19,952 bases of DNA from CAYGWX01 sp964353855 [NCBI: uncultured bacterium] (GCA_964353855.1 CAYGWX010000011.1:46510-66461), one strand, 5' to 3'; shown: positions 12,553 to 19,799, counted from the first letter of the stretch. Translations and numbers: made by a program. The notes: generated by a model not told the origin, from the letters alone.

Positions 12553-14964
12553 GTGAGACGCCTGCTTCTGATTGCCACCTCCCTGCTCGTCGCTCTTTCC
12601 TCCTCGGCTTCCTCGAACGACTTCTTCGCTCCCGGCCCGATTCAAACCTTCACCCCGGAACCGGATCCCTCCTGGCGATGGATCGATTTCGGGAATGGGA
12701 TCGCCTTCGATCCTATGGCAGGGGAGCCCTCCCAGCCTGCGGACCTCAGAATTGCGGACTATCCCGGGGACGGCACGGGCTACTACCTCGTCCAGGTGAC
12801 GGGGCCGATCCGGGAGACGGTATACTCCGAGATGAAGGGGCTGGGAGCGAACGTGCTGGGCCTCCATTCCCGATGCAATTTCATCGTGCGGATGAATTCG
12901 GCCGTGAAGGCCAAGATGGCTCGGCTGCCCTTGGTCCGCTGGATCGGACTCTACCAGCCAGCCTACAAGCTCGCCCCGGGACTTCTTGCCGGCTCCCCGA
13001 CCGACCGTTATCTGGTGTACCTGTTCCACACCGAGGACGCCGCCGCAAACCAGCGGGCCATCGAGCTGGCGGGAGCGAGGGTCCTCTCCTCGGACATCAC
13101 CGAGGACATCAAGTTCTTCTGGGTGGAGATGTCCCCGAGCCTGATCGCCAAGCTCGCCGGCCTTCCCGGGGTCTCGCACATCGAGGCCTGGCATCCTTCC
13201 GAGCCCGAGAACAACCAGGTCCAGTGGGTGAACCAGAAGGGCATTGCTCCTCCGGATACCACCCGTCCGGTCTGGCGGCAGCGGATCTTCGGAGGGGACT
13301 TCTGGGGAGACCTTTCGGGAGAGATCCTCGGCCACTGCGACGACGGCCTGGATGTGAGCCATTACGCCTTTCGCGATCCCGCGATCACGATCAGCGACAC
13401 CGGGGAGTGGCCGACCAGCCGGAAGATCGTGGCCTACAAGCATTACCCCAAGGCCAGCGGTATCACCCGCTCCAGCCACGGCACTCACACGGCGGGGACG
13501 ATCTGCGGGAACGATTCCGCGATGGGCGGGACGGACGCCAGGGACGGGCATTCCAAGAACGCCCGGCTGGTCCACCTCTCGCCGATCCCTTCGTCCTCGT
13601 ACAATTTCTACAGCGTTTATACCTACCTCACGGACAGCTTGCGCAACCGGTCCCTCCAGGCGACGACCTGCTCCAACTCCTGGTGGACAGGGACGCTGGG
13701 TCAGTATTCGGCGAAGTCCTCGGAGGTGGACCTGTTCTGCTGGCGGCACCGGACATTCGTGCTGATCAAGTCCTGCGGAAACCAATACCACACCAGCCAG
13801 TACCGAATCACCGAACCCGGAAACTCCAAGTCCGTGATCTCGGCGGGAGCCTTGGGCAACGGGACTCTGGCTGATTCTCTGGCCATCTTCTCCAGTTGCG
13901 GCCCGGCCCCGGACGGCCGGGTAAAACCCGATATCTGCACTCCGGGGGATGTGATCTACTCCGCGTCCTATAACACCACCAACTCCTATGTCTCGATGAG
14001 TGGGACGTCCATGGCCGCCCCCTCTACGAACGGCAGCATCGGGCTGATCCGCTCCTACCTCCGCAAGGGATTCTATCCCAGCGGGACGCGTCGGGCCCAG
14101 GATTCCCTGGCCTACGTAAGCGGGGCTCTCTTGAAGTCGATGCTCATCGTCTCTGCGGATCCCAACGTCGGAGGCTACGTGGTCCCCAGCGACCACATCG
14201 GCTGGGGGAGACTCGACCTGGACTCGGTGCTCTTCTTCTCCGGCGACCGCCGGAAGCTCCTGCTCTGGGATGACACCACCGGAATCGCCACCGGGCAATA
14301 CCGCGACTACCGCTTCACCCTTAACGACGCCATTCCCTTGCGCATCACCGCGTGCTGGACCGACACCCCGGCCGCGGCCAACGCCAATCCGGCGTTGATC
14401 AACGATCTTGACCTCCTGGTCACAGCGCCCAGCGGGACCTACTACCGTGGGAACCAGTACACCAGCGGCCAATCCACGGTCAACCCTTCGAGTTGGGACC
14501 GCAGGGACGTGGTCGAATGCGCCCGCGTCAACGCACCGCAGACCGGCACGTGGACCCTGCGCATCTCGGCCCAGAGCGTGGCTACCCGGCCACAGCCCTA
14601 TGCGGTCGCCGTTACGGGGGGGGTGGTCCCCTACAGCGGGGTGGAGGAAACGCCGTCGGGACTCCCGGGCCCACCGAAGGCCTTCGCCCTCGGAGAGGCC
14701 CGGCCCAATCCCGCGGTCCGGGGAGAGGTGGAGATCGCGTACGCCACGTCTGCAGAGAAGACGCCGCTCACCCTCAAGGTCTACGACATTCAAGGCAGAC
14801 TCATCCGGACCCTGGTGGAGGGGGTCTCGGAAAACGCCGGATGGCATCAGGTCCGCTGGAATGGCCGGGATGATCTCGGCCGTCCTGTGGCTTCGGGGAT
14901 CTACTTTTACCGCCTGGAAGCCTCAGGATACAACGCTTCCAGAAAGGTGCTCTTCTTGCATTAA
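12553..14964 (+). CDS. Secreted subtilisin-like protease (S8, Kp-43-like) with FlgD-like sorting domain
   Basis: An 803-aa exported serine protease. A signal peptide covers about 1-21 (MRRLLLIATSLLVALSSSAS), followed by a pro-region to about residue 245. The catalytic set is Asp263 (HCDDGLD), His309 (SSHGTHTAG), oxyanion Asn410 (KSCGN) and Ser486 (SGTSMAAP). A jelly-roll domain after the catalytic core (ACWTDTPAAANANPALINDLDLLVT) is typical of Kp-43-type subtilases. The last 75 residues (LKVYDIQGRLIRTLVEG ... GRPVASGIYFYRLEA) form the FlgD-like/type-IX-secretion C-terminal domain seen in FCB bacteria and relatives. The GTG start is fixed by AAGGAG at six bases. Own promoter and terminator: monocistronic. 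Likely extracellular protein degradation. Confidence 0.94.
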   Translation: MRRLLLIATSLLVALSSSASSNDFFAPGPIQTFTPEPDPSWRWIDFGNGIAFDPMAGEPSQPADLRIADYPGDGTGYYLVQVTGPIRETVYSEMKGLGANVLGLHSRCNFIVRMNSAVKAKMARLPLVRWIGLYQPAYKLAPGLLAGSPTDRYLVYLFHTEDAAANQRAIELAGARVLSSDITEDIKFFWVEMSPSLIAKLAGLPGVSHIEAWHPSEPENNQVQWVNQKGIAPPDTTRPVWRQRIFGGDFWGDLSGEILGHCDDGLDVSHYAFRDPAITISDTGEWPTSRKIVAYKHYPKASGITRSSHGTHTAGTICGNDSAMGGTDARDGHSKNARLVHLSPIPSSSYNFYSVYTYLTDSLRNRSLQATTCSNSWWTGTLGQYSAKSSEVDLFCWRHRTFVLIKSCGNQYHTSQYRITEPGNSKSVISAGALGNGTLADSLAIFSSCGPAPDGRVKPDICTPGDVIYSASYNTTNSYVSMSGTSMAAPSTNGSIGLIRSYLRKGFYPSGTRRAQDSLAYVSGALLKSMLIVSADPNVGGYVVPSDHIGWGRLDLDSVLFFSGDRRKLLLWDDTTGIATGQYRDYRFTLNDAIPLRITACWTDTPAAANANPALINDLDLLVTAPSGTYYRGNQYTSGQSTVNPSSWDRRDVVECARVNAPQTGTWTLRISAQSVATRPQPYAVAVTGGVVPYSGVEETPSGLPGPPKAFALGEARPNPAVRGEVEIAYATSAEKTPLTLKVYDIQGRLIRTLVEGVSENAGWHQVRWNGRDDLGRPVASGIYFYRLEASGYNASRKVLFLH

Positions 14965-14982
14965 TCACCTTTTTCGCTTACG

Positions 14983-15019
14983 AAGGAGGGGGAGAATTTT
15001 CCTCCTCCTTTTCTTTTTT
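14983..15019 (+). terminator. Intrinsic terminator of the subtilase gene
   Basis: AAGGAGGGGGA (14983-14993) pairs with TCCTCCTCCTT (15000-15010) over 11 positions with one mismatch, and TTCTTTTTT follows. Confidence 0.75.
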
Positions 15020-15030
15020 CTCAATTTGAG

Positions 15031-15095
15031 TTATCCACAGGTGGTGAACAAATATTAGTGAATAATAAAAATAATTTACTTTTTTTCAATTACCC
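15031..15095 (+). promoter_or_regulatory. Perfect DnaA box followed by an AT-rich tract
   Basis: TTATCCACA (15031-15039) is an exact DnaA box. GGTGGTG follows, then about 45 bp of nearly pure A/T DNA with short TAG/TAA/AAT triplets. This looks like a DnaA-controlled upstream region; one box alone does not make an origin, and dnaA/dnaN are not present. See findings. Confidence 0.55.
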
Positions 15096-15097
15096 CC

Positions 15098-15126
15098 TTG
15101 ACAAAATCTACAATATATTGTATGAT
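15098..15126 (+). promoter_or_regulatory. Strong promoter with palindromic operator for the micro-ORF locus
   Basis: Perfect TTGACA (15098-15103), 17-nt spacer, TATGAT (15121-15126). The spacer holds the perfect 14-bp palindrome TACAATATATTGTA (15109-15122), overlapping the first bases of the -10 box. It is well placed for a dimeric repressor. Its core CAATATATTG fits the NrdR-box core (CWATATATWG), but the outer bases do not. Confidence 0.8.
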
Positions 15127-15164
15127 ATTTGCAGCATACCACAAGAAGGAGGTGGATTAGAGGC

Positions 15165-15200
15165 ATGAAGAAGAAGGCAGCCAAGAAAAAGAAGAAGTAA
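15165..15200 (+). CDS. Micro-ORF 1: 11-aa lysine/alanine peptide
   Basis: The frame encodes MKKKAAKKKKK: eight of eleven residues are Lys and two Ala. AAGGAGGTG (15146-15154) is an excellent anti-anti-Shine-Dalgarno match, although 12 bases separate GGAGG from the ATG. A consensus promoter lies just upstream and a 13-bp hairpin just downstream. The ribosome site, promoter and the repeat of the design in micro-ORF 2 are why I call it. The peptide could bind nucleic acid or ribosome, resembling a histone-type Lys tail, or the unit could act as a regulatory RNA. No family is recognised. Confidence 0.5.
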   Translation: MKKKAAKKKKK

Positions 15201-15214
15201 CATCCTTTATTCGG

Positions 15215-15250
15215 AACGGGCAGGGCAAAAATTTTAATGCCCTGCCCGTT
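15215..15250 (+). terminator. Stable 13-bp hairpin after micro-ORF 1
   Basis: AACGGGCAGGGCA (15215-15227) pairs perfectly with TGCCCTGCCCGTT (15238-15250) around an A/T-only 10-nt loop. The downstream tail TTCCCTG is poor in T, so it may be a partial terminator or an mRNA-protecting structure rather than a full stop. Confidence 0.6.
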
Positions 15251-15328
15251 TCCCTGAGCACGAGAGAAGATTTATTGGGAAATGAAAAATCCTCGCCCGG
15301 AAGTTGATTCGAGAAGGAGGTGACGACC

Positions 15329-15388
15329 GTGCCCTGCAAACCCTGCAAAGCCCCCAAGAAGAAGGCTGCAAAGAAAAAAAAGAGGTAA
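15329..15388 (+). CDS. Micro-ORF 2: 19-aa Cys/Lys-rich peptide
   Basis: A GTG start (15329) with AAGGAGGTGA eight bases upstream (GGAGG 15316-15320), an ideal ribosome site. The product is MPCKPCKAPKKKAAKKKKR: a CKPC-type pair of cysteines three apart (CxxC, residues 3 and 6) followed by a KKKAAKKKKR tail almost identical to micro-ORF 1. It reads as a duplicate with an added CxxC head, which might bind metal or be redox-active. A strong hairpin follows. Both the match of the ribosome site and the shared tail make chance unlikely. Function unknown. Confidence 0.55.
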   Translation: MPCKPCKAPKKKAAKKKKR

Positions 15389-15405
15389 GCACCCGGTCTG
15401 GACAA

Positions 15406-15438
15406 GCGGGCCCCGAAATTTGGGGCCCGCGATGTTTT
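15406..15438 (+). terminator. Terminator-like hairpin after micro-ORF 2
   Basis: GCGGGCCCC (15406-15414) and GGGGCCCGC (15422-15430) form a perfect 9-bp GC stem around GAAATTT, followed by GATGTTTT. It separates the micro-ORF locus from nfi. Confidence 0.7.
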
Positions 15439-15450
15439 GCTAAATTTTGG

Positions 15451-15479
15451 TAGACTTTTCGAGGATTTTATGGTATAAT
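15451..15479 (+). promoter_or_regulatory. Promoter of the nfi-nnr operon
   Basis: TAGACT (15451-15456), 17-nt spacer, perfect TATAAT (15474-15479). Transcription would start near 15486, after the ATG at 15482, which favours the downstream start at 15509 for nfi. Confidence 0.65.
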
Positions 15480-15508
15480 ATATGGTCCCATTTAATGAGG
15501 GGTTGCCG

Positions 15509-16219
15509 ATGGTCCAATCAAGAGGGTTTGGTGCGATGAAGCAGGTTCATAACCATCCTTGGGACGTTACGGTCAAGGAAGCCTATCAGATTCAGCGGGA
15601 TCTCCGGACGCGAGTGTTCCTGCGCAACGGGTTCCACCAGGTTTCGACCGTGGGAGCCGCAGATGTGGCCTTCGACGAGCGCAAGAAGAAAGCCTACGTC
15701 GCGGCCGTAGTGGTCTCCCTTAATGATTTCCGCGTCCTAGAAATCAAGGAGATAGTGACCGACGTGTCCTTTCCTTACGTCCCCGGGCTTCTCTCCTTTC
15801 GCGAGGGCCAGCCATTGCTCAGGGCCCTCGAGCAGCTGACCGTGGAGCCGGACGTCCTCCTGTTCGACGGGCAGGGCATCGCCCATCCCCGCGGGCTCGG
15901 CCTGGCCACGCACATGGGGATCCTGCTGGAGAAGCCCACGATCGGTTGCGCCAAGTCCAAGCTGGCCGGAGAGCACAAAATCCCCCCTCTGGAAAAAGGG
16001 GGGGTTGAGCCCCTGATGCTGGCCGGGAAGAAGGTGGGGTTCGTCCTGCGGACCAAGGCCAAGATGGATCCCATTTACGTTTCCCCGGGCCATCTGGTGG
16101 ACGTGGACACGGCCCTGGAGATCGTAAAGTATTGCGCACGGGAACACCGGCTTCCGGAGCCGGTTCGCCTCGCCGACCAAAAAAGCAGGGAGTTCAAGGC
16201 GAAAGCCAACCGTCGATGA
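15509..16219 (+). CDS. nfi: Endonuclease V
   Basis: EndoV nicks DNA near deoxyinosine and other deaminated bases. The 236-aa protein has the conserved acidic and binding residues in order: Asp52 (GAADVAF), Tyr90 (SFPYVPG), Glu99 (SFREGQP), Asp120 (FDGQGIAHPRG), Lys149 (GCAKSKL) and YVSPGHLVDVD near 190-200. These match Thermotoga EndoV Asp43, Tyr80, Glu89, Asp110 and Lys139. The start at 15509 is chosen for GAGGGG six bases upstream and because the promoter would begin transcription after 15482. It leads the operon and overlaps DUF1232 by ATGA. The loop at about 155-168 is encoded by a C6...G7 palindromic stretch. Confidence 0.94.
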   Translation: MVQSRGFGAMKQVHNHPWDVTVKEAYQIQRDLRTRVFLRNGFHQVSTVGAADVAFDERKKKAYVAAVVVSLNDFRVLEIKEIVTDVSFPYVPGLLSFREGQPLLRALEQLTVEPDVLLFDGQGIAHPRGLGLATHMGILLEKPTIGCAKSKLAGEHKIPPLEKGGVEPLMLAGKKVGFVLRTKAKMDPIYVSPGHLVDVDTALEIVKYCAREHRLPEPVRLADQKSREFKAKANRR

Positions 16220-16497
16220 CGCCCCTCCCCCCGGAGCGCCTCGGCGGATACCGCAAGACGTTTCAGGCCCTGCGACTGGGATGGCGGCTGTTCCGGGACT
16301 CGCGGGTGCCCCTGTGGATCAAGCTCATCCCGCTCCTCGCTATCCTGTATATCCTCTCTCCATTTGACCTGATCCCCGAGATCGCCTTTCCGATCATCGG
16401 CTATCTGGATGACGCCACCCTCTTCCTTCTCTCCCTTTTTTTATTCGCCCGCCTTGCGCCCAAGCCCCTGGTTGAAGAGCATCTCCGGGCGCTGTGA
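16216..16497 (+). CDS. DUF1232 (YkvA-like) small membrane protein
   Basis: A 93-aa protein of the DUF1232 family, with the hallmark LSPFDLIPE (47-55) followed by GYLDDATL (62-69). Two hydrophobic stretches (about 34-48 and 56-80) make a membrane-associated hairpin. The biochemical role of the family is not established. The ATG is inside the nfi stop (ATGA, 4-nt overlap), and the frame upstream of it is antisense-like, so this start is preferred over an earlier one. The next gene, a macro-domain protein, begins 9 bp later. Confidence 0.85.
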   Translation: MTPLPPERLGGYRKTFQALRLGWRLFRDSRVPLWIKLIPLLAILYILSPFDLIPEIAFPIIGYLDDATLFLLSLFLFARLAPKPLVEEHLRAL

Positions 16498-16506
16498 ACT
16501 CGAACG

Positions 16507-17061
16507 ATGCATTCTGAAGCGAGAGGGCCGGTGGTGACCTTCGGCACCACGGATGCAGAAGTCTTCCTGGGTGACATCACCCATTTAGAGGTGGATGCTA
16601 TTGTGAATGCCGCCAACAGCCAGCTCTGGATGGGAGCGGGGGTGGCCGGGGCCATCAAACGCGCAGGGGGCCAAGCGATCGAAGACGAGGCCGTACGGCT
16701 CGGCCCCATTCCGGTGGGAGAGTCGGTCGTCACCTCGGCCGGAAACCTCAAAGCCCGCTATGTGATTCATGCCGCGGTCATGGGGCCGGACCTCGTGACC
16801 GGCGGGGCGAATATCCAAAGGGCGACCGAGACCGCTCTGCTTCGCGCCAAAGAGAAAAGCCTTTCCTCCATCGCCCTCCCGGCTTTGGGAACCGGGGTGG
16901 GAGCATTTCCGCTGAACGAAGCGGCCCGCCTGATGGCCCAAGGGGTCCGCGACCATTGTCTCCAGGGGACCTCGCTTAGCAAGGTGGTCTTCGCGGTCCT
17001 CGGACAGGCCGCCTTCACGAAATTCACCGAGGCCCTGAAGAAAGCTGCGGACGAGGGATGA
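16507..17061 (+). CDS. Macro-domain protein (ADP-ribose binding/hydrolysing)
   Basis: A 184-aa single macro domain. The ligand-binding signatures are VNAANSQLWMGAGVAGAI (33-50) with the Asn-Ala-Ala-Asn box (34-37) and the phosphate loop GTGVGAFP (128-135). IPVGESVVTSAGNL (68-81) and YVIHAAVMG (85-93) are typical of the archaeal/bacterial GAGVAGAI branch. These proteins remove or read ADP-ribose and its esters such as O-acetyl-ADP-ribose. No macro-domain partner toxin is adjacent. No clear Shine-Dalgarno, so it is probably translated from read-through of DUF1232. Its stop is shared with the HAD gene start (ATGA). Confidence 0.93.
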   Translation: MHSEARGPVVTFGTTDAEVFLGDITHLEVDAIVNAANSQLWMGAGVAGAIKRAGGQAIEDEAVRLGPIPVGESVVTSAGNLKARYVIHAAVMGPDLVTGGANIQRATETALLRAKEKSLSSIALPALGTGVGAFPLNEAARLMAQGVRDHCLQGTSLSKVVFAVLGQAAFTKFTEALKKAADEG

Positions 17062-17750
17062 TCAAGGCCGTCGTCTTCGACCTCGACAACACCCTGGTGG
17101 ACTTCATGAAGATGAAGGAGCAGTCCATCATGGCCGCGATCGACGCCATGATCGACGCCGGACTCCAGATGGACAAGGAGGAGGCCCGCCGCAAGCTCTA
17201 CGCCATCTACGACAAGGAGGGCATCGAGTTCCAGCGGGTCTTTGACACCTTCTTCCAGGAGGAGTTCGGACGGATGGATCCCAAGATGCACGCCGCCGGG
17301 ATCGTGGCCTACCGCAAGGCCCGCGAGGCTGCGCTGGTCCTCTACCCCCACGTGAACCTGACCCTGATGGAACTGACCAGGAGGGGGCTCAAGCTCGCCG
17401 TGGTCTCGGATGCCCCCCGGCTTCAGGCCTGGCTCAGGCTCTGTTATCTGGGGCTGCAACACATGTTCGATTACGTCGTGACCTACGAGGATACGGGAGA
17501 GAAAAAGCCCAGTCCGGCCCCGTTCCGGAAAGTCCTGTCCCTCCTCGGCATCCGGCCCGAGGAAGCCCTGATGGCCGGGGATTGGGCCGAACGCGACATC
17601 ACCGGGGCCGCCACGCTGGGGATGAAGACGGCCTTCGCCCGCTACGGCGACACCTTCGGGACCAAGGACTCCGGCGCGGACTACGATCTCGGGGATATCC
17701 TGGAGCTGGTCGCCATCGTGGATCGGGAGAACGGGAAAGCGCGTTCCTGA
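17058..17750 (+). CDS. HAD-superfamily hydrolase
   Basis: A 230-aa haloacid-dehalogenase-like phosphatase. Motif I is FDLDNTL (Asp8, Asp10), motif II is VVSDAP (Ser117), motif III is EKKPSPAPF (Lys149-Lys150) and motif IV is AGDWAERDI (Asp175, Asp180). An alpha-helical cap lies between about 15 and 95, as in subfamily IA. The substrate is unknown; small phosphates such as sugar or nucleotide phosphates are plausible house-cleaning targets. It starts inside the macro gene's stop (ATGA) and ends in TGATG with acpS, so it is tightly coupled on both sides. Confidence 0.92.
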   Translation: MIKAVVFDLDNTLVDFMKMKEQSIMAAIDAMIDAGLQMDKEEARRKLYAIYDKEGIEFQRVFDTFFQEEFGRMDPKMHAAGIVAYRKAREAALVLYPHVNLTLMELTRRGLKLAVVSDAPRLQAWLRLCYLGLQHMFDYVVTYEDTGEKKPSPAPFRKVLSLLGIRPEEALMAGDWAERDITGAATLGMKTAFARYGDTFGTKDSGADYDLGDILELVAIVDRENGKARS

Positions 17751-18121
17751 TGCGCGCCATCGGGGTGGACCTCGTGGACGTCTCCCGGATGCGGCAGGCG
17801 ATCCTGCGCTGGGGGGAAGGGTTTCTCCGGCGGGTCTTCACCCCCCGGGAGATCGCCTTTTGCGAAAGCCGTCCGGCAAAATACGAGTGCTACGCCGCAC
17901 GGTTCGCCGCCAAGGAGGCCGTGGTCAAGGCCCTGGGCACGGGCTTCCGCCGGGGCGTCTTCTGCACCCAAGTGGAGATCGTGGACAACGAGCACAGCCC
18001 TCCACACGTGGAGCTCTCCGGAATAGCCCGGGACCTCGCCGGACCGGCCGACATCCTGCTCAGCCTCTCGCACGAGCGGGCTATGGCCGTGGCCGTCGTT
18101 TTCATGGAACGGAGGATTTGA
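17750..18121 (+). CDS. acpS: Holo-[acyl-carrier-protein] synthase
   Basis: AcpS moves the phosphopantetheine arm from CoA to acyl carrier protein, needed for lipid synthesis. It is 123 aa, the normal size. The Mg-binding Asp7 lies in GVDLVDVSRM (5-14) and Glu56 in ARFAAKEAVVKALGTG (50-65), with LSLSHERAMAVAVV near the end. The start ATG shares one base with the HAD stop (TGATG). The end shares one base with nnr (TGATG), and the GGAGG used by nnr is inside its last codons. The acpS-nnr pairing is widespread in bacteria. Confidence 0.96.
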   Translation: MRAIGVDLVDVSRMRQAILRWGEGFLRRVFTPREIAFCESRPAKYECYAARFAAKEAVVKALGTGFRRGVFCTQVEIVDNEHSPPHVELSGIARDLAGPADILLSLSHERAMAVAVVFMERRI

Positions 18122-19692
18122 TGAGAGTCGTCACCTCGCAGGAGATGAGAGCCATCGACCGGGCTGCCATCGAAGGCCTGGGCATTCCCGGCCTCGTACT
18201 TATGGAGAACGCCGGCCGGGACGTTTTCATCCATCTCACGGATTTCACAGATGGCGTGGAAGGCCTTCGTGCCCTGGTGGTCTGCGGCAAGGGGAACAAT
18301 GGGGGCGATGGCTTTGTGGTCGCCCGGCACCTGGCCAATCACGGAGCCGATGTCCGGATCATCCTGCTGGGAAGGATGAGCGAGGTCCAGGGGGATGCCC
18401 AAGTGAATATGGCTATCGCCAAAGGCATGGGGCTCCCCATCGTGGAGATCCTTGACGAGGAAGGCCTGGCGCTCCTCACGGACACTCTCCTGGAGGCCGA
18501 TGTAGTTGTGGATGCGATCTTCGGCACGGGCTTTTCCGGCAAAGCCGAAGGGTTGTACGCCAGCGTCATCGACCGGATGAACTCCTGCGATTCCCCCCTC
18601 ATCGCCATCGACTGCCCCTCAGGCCTGAACGTGGACACCGGGCGCCCGGAGGGCGCCTGTGTCGAGGCCGACCTCACCGTGACCATGGCCCTCCTGAAGC
18701 GGGGGCATCTCCTCTATCCCGGCGCCGACCTCTGTGGGGAGGTCGCGGTCGTGGACATCGGGATTCCTCCTTCCCTGGTGGAGCAGCAGAAGATCCGCCT
18801 GGCCACTCTGGAAGAGGATGAAGCCCGGCTGCTCATTCCCCAGCGTCCCCGCGATGCCCACAAAGGGGACTGCGGCACGGTATACCTTCTCGCCGGCTCG
18901 GTCGGGTTCACCGGAGCCGGGGCCATGGCCGGTCTTTCAGCCCTGCGAGCTGGGGCCGGGCTTGTGACCTGGGGGCTTCCCCAGAGTTTGAACGACGCCA
19001 TGGAGGCCAAGCTCACCGAGGTGATGACGAAGCCCTTGCCTGAGACATCGGCCCGCAGCCTCGCCTTGAAAGCCCTGGCCGAATCCGAAGCGTTCTTAAA
19101 GAAAGCTACGGTGCTTGCCCTTGGCCCCGGAATTTCCACCCATCCGGAAACGGCAGAGCTGGTCCATCAAGCCGTGAGCACGCTCACCCTTCCCATGATC
19201 ATTGACGCCGACGGCCTGAACTGCCTGGCCCTGAAGAAAGGCTGGAAGAAGAACTCCCGCTCCGAGCTGGTACTCACTCCCCACCCCGGCGAGATGGCCC
19301 GTTTGCTCAACATCGCGACCGAGGACGTGCAGAAGGACCGCATCGGGATCACCGAGCGGGCCGCCCAGGAGTTCGAGGCTACAGTCGTGTTAAAGGGCGC
19401 GCCCACGATCATCGCCCAGCCCAATCAGGACACCTGCATCAACACCACGGGCAACCCCGGCATGGCCACTGCGGGGTCCGGGGACGTGCTCACGGGCCTG
19501 ATCGCCGGGTTCATGGCCCAGGGCCTCTCGGGCTACAGTGCGGCCAAGCTGGGCGTCTACGTCCACGGCCTGGCTGGAGACCTCGCCGCAGAAGAGAAGA
19601 CAGAGCTTGGGATGATCGCCGGGGATATCTTAGACAAGGTCCCGGAAGCCCTTAAAAGCCTCCTCACTGAAGACGGCGACCACAATATATAG
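18121..19692 (+). CDS. nnr: Bifunctional NAD(P)H-hydrate epimerase / ADP-dependent dehydratase
   Basis: Nnr repairs NADHX and NADPHX: the N-terminal domain (YjeF_N) epimerises R to S hydrate and the C-terminal kinase-like domain dehydrates the S form with ADP. At 523 aa it is a normal full fusion. N-terminal signs: LMENAGRDVF (27-36), GKGNNGGDGFVVARH (56-70), AIDCPSGLNVDTG. C-terminal signs: DADGLN (362-367), TPHPGEMARL (386-395), and the catalytic loop NPGMATAGSGDVLTGLIAGF with Asp455. The start overlaps acpS by one base with GGAGG five bases upstream. It is the last gene before a strong terminator; the frequent neighbour tsaE is absent. Confidence 0.96.
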   Translation: MRVVTSQEMRAIDRAAIEGLGIPGLVLMENAGRDVFIHLTDFTDGVEGLRALVVCGKGNNGGDGFVVARHLANHGADVRIILLGRMSEVQGDAQVNMAIAKGMGLPIVEILDEEGLALLTDTLLEADVVVDAIFGTGFSGKAEGLYASVIDRMNSCDSPLIAIDCPSGLNVDTGRPEGACVEADLTVTMALLKRGHLLYPGADLCGEVAVVDIGIPPSLVEQQKIRLATLEEDEARLLIPQRPRDAHKGDCGTVYLLAGSVGFTGAGAMAGLSALRAGAGLVTWGLPQSLNDAMEAKLTEVMTKPLPETSARSLALKALAESEAFLKKATVLALGPGISTHPETAELVHQAVSTLTLPMIIDADGLNCLALKKGWKKNSRSELVLTPHPGEMARLLNIATEDVQKDRIGITERAAQEFEATVVLKGAPTIIAQPNQDTCINTTGNPGMATAGSGDVLTGLIAGFMAQGLSGYSAAKLGVYVHGLAGDLAAEEKTELGMIAGDILDKVPEALKSLLTEDGDHNI

Positions 19693-19741
19693 TGGTCCCC
19701 TCAAAGTTGTCTCGTAGTTAGCGATGACAATGAATTAAACG

Positions 19742-19770
19742 AAGGCCCCCGATTTATCGGGGGCCTTTTC
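19742..19770 (+). terminator. Intrinsic terminator of the nfi-nnr operon
   Basis: AAGGCCCCCGA (19742-19752) pairs perfectly with TCGGGGGCCTT (19757-19767), with a four-base loop and TTTT ending at 19769. Confidence 0.85.
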
Positions 19771-19799
19771 ATAAGACCCTGTTTTATATTGAGTTCAAT

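Noticed and set aside
12475-14847. 790-aa minus-strand open frame opposite the subtilase
   Set aside because: It is an antisense shadow of a GC-rich gene: the plus-strand frame has signal peptide, catalytic residues, promoter and terminator, while the antisense product is Gly/Arg/Val-rich without motifs.
15031-15120. Replication origin
   Set aside because: Only one DnaA box is visible and no dnaA, dnaN or other origin-linked gene is present; kept as a DnaA-controlled region only.
15982-16004. C6...G7 palindrome in nfi as a second captured repeat
   Set aside because: The encoded loop (HKIPPLEKGG) aligns without a gap to the matching loop of Thermotoga endonuclease V, so no extra length was inserted; the resemblance may be composition or coincidence.
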